A DNA stretch of 6,043 bases from CBCPNA01 sp965120415. Its GTDB lineage: Bacteria; Bacillota; Clostridia; Lachnospirales; CAG-274. Below the pieces are notes generated by a model. That model ran no database searches. It saw only the letters and a list, made by a program, of their open reading frames with translations, and was not told where the DNA came from. Where the stretch lies: NCBI GenBank assembly GCA_965120415.1, contig CBCPNA010000009.1, positions 1-6,043 on the forward strand, read 5' to 3'. Of this stretch, positions 5,758 through 6,043 are shown in pieces. The position numbers and the translations under genes were made by a program. Each line of letters begins with the position of its first letter. Position 1 is the first letter of the stretch.

Positions 5758-5859
5758 AACATTATAAAAAATTGTTTGCTTTATAAAAATTGGAGCATTT
5801 TTTGCTTATAGCAATTATTGTATAAAAAAATATATAATTTATAAAAAAGTTACTATATT

Positions 5860-5884
5860 AAAGGCGTTTAATACGCCTTTTTTT
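5860..5884 (+). terminator. Rho-independent terminator of the tail-lysis operon
   Basis: AAAGGCGT (5860-5867) pairs perfectly with ACGCCTTT (5873-5880) around the loop TTAAT, giving an 8-base-pair stem with five G-C pairs or neighbours at its top, followed by a run of seven T at 5878-5884. The T run lies only on the 3' side, so termination should act on + strand transcripts. It lies 103 bases after the amidase stop and marks the operon end. Confidence 0.9.
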
Positions 5885-5990
5885 CTATATTTAGTAGTTA
5901 TTATATAAAAAGGCAAAAGTATATTAATCTTACAATAATTATTTTAATCTTTAAATATTTTTTGTAATAAAATTGTAACTTAAATTAAAC

Positions 5991-6019
5991 TTGACAAAGT
6001 ATTCCAAAAATGCTATTCT
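5991..6019 (+). promoter_or_regulatory. Sigma-A-type promoter with extended -10 for the next gene
   Basis: A perfect -35 TTGACA (5991-5996) is separated by 17 bases from TATTCT (6014-6019), which matches the -10 consensus at four of six bases and is preceded by TG one base upstream (6011-6012), an extended -10. It sits after the terminator and 21 bases before an ATG, so it should start a separate transcript. Confidence 0.75.
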
Positions 6020-6027
6020 CTTAATAG
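6013..6027. repeat. Small inverted repeat overlapping the -10 and probable transcription start
   Basis: CTATT (6013-6017) and AATAG (6023-6027) are complementary around CTCTT. Separately, ATTCC (6001-6005) and GGAAT (6027-6031) are complementary further out. Either could be an operator covering the promoter, but both arms are only five bases and AT-rich, so support is weak. Confidence 0.25.
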
Positions 6028-6040
6028 GAATTTATTAAAT

Positions 6041-6043
6041 ATG
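6041..6043 (+). CDS. Start codon of a new gene running off the window
   Basis: Only the ATG is inside the window. It lies downstream of a good promoter (5991-6019) and a modest Shine-Dalgarno-like AGGAA at 6026-6030, 10 bases upstream. The product cannot be named. Its own promoter after the late terminator suggests a lysogeny, accessory or host gene rather than a further tail gene. Confidence 0.45.

Larger units (their letters stand above)
5758..6040. other. Non-coding region between the lysis cassette and the next gene
   Basis: This 283-base stretch has no convincing reading frame on either strand. It contains the operon terminator (5860-5884), a very AT-rich stretch with weak repeats such as two TTGTAA copies 11 bases apart (5962-5967 and 5973-5978), and a promoter (5991-6019). 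No tRNA, integrase attachment core or small RNA was recognised. Confidence 0.7.

Noticed and set aside
5784..5815. Possible hairpin AGCA / TGCT after the amidase
   Set aside because: The stem is only four to five pairs and far weaker than the terminator at 5860; not supported as a functional element.
5930..5978. Inverted repeat TTACAAT / ATTGTAA with a 35-base gap, and the TTGTAA direct pair
   Set aside because: Arms are short and AT-rich and the gap is long; in this composition such matches are expected by chance, so I do not call an operator or attachment site.

Overview
The window is a stretch of a phage-type contractile-tail and lysis operon from a very AT-rich, low-GC Gram-positive host, most likely a clostridial Bacillota. 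This rests on strong AGGAGG-type ribosome binding sites, heavy use of ATA, TTA, AGA and GAA codons, and a gene order matching the baseplate section of the Bacillus subtilis PBSX prophage and related clostridial prophages and diffocin-like tailocins. All recognised genes are on the + strand and overlap or lie within about 40 bases of each other, so one late transcript is likely.

Layout: (1) 3-617 is the 3' end of a long reading frame entering from upstream, in the place of the tape measure gene; it is only about 12% G+C by hand count. (2) 633-4582 is the baseplate module: XkdP-like LysM protein, XkdQ-like hub, XkdR-like DUF2577 protein, XkdS-like gp25-type wedge protein, XkdT-like baseplate J protein and XkdU-like DUF2313 protein. 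(3) 4617-5757 is the lysis cassette: a holin of the toxin-secretion/phage-lysis family and a zinc N-acetylmuramoyl-L-alanine amidase. (4) 5758-6040 is non-coding, with a good rho-independent terminator at 5860-5884 and a sigma-A-type promoter at 5991-6019 that drives a new gene beginning at the last three bases.

In assembly, the XkdP/Q/R proteins should form the hub between tube and spike, XkdS/T/U the wedges, and the tape measure the tube length; holin and amidase release the particles. No capsid, sheath or tube gene is visible, so intact prophage, defective prophage and tailocin cannot be told apart here. No tail-fibre gene lies between xkdU and the holin, where one is normally found.

The most unusual signals are as follows. 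Three genes (xkdP, xkdQ, holin) appear to start at ATT or ATA, each exactly 7 bases after a strong Shine-Dalgarno sequence, with no ATG/GTG/TTG available. The amidase contains an internal AGGAGG plus in-frame TTG that could make a separate 52-residue C-terminal protein. The putative tape measure tail has an extreme AT-driven composition yet stays open for 204 codons. I did not find a clearly new multi-gene system; the novelty here is in translation initiation and module architecture.
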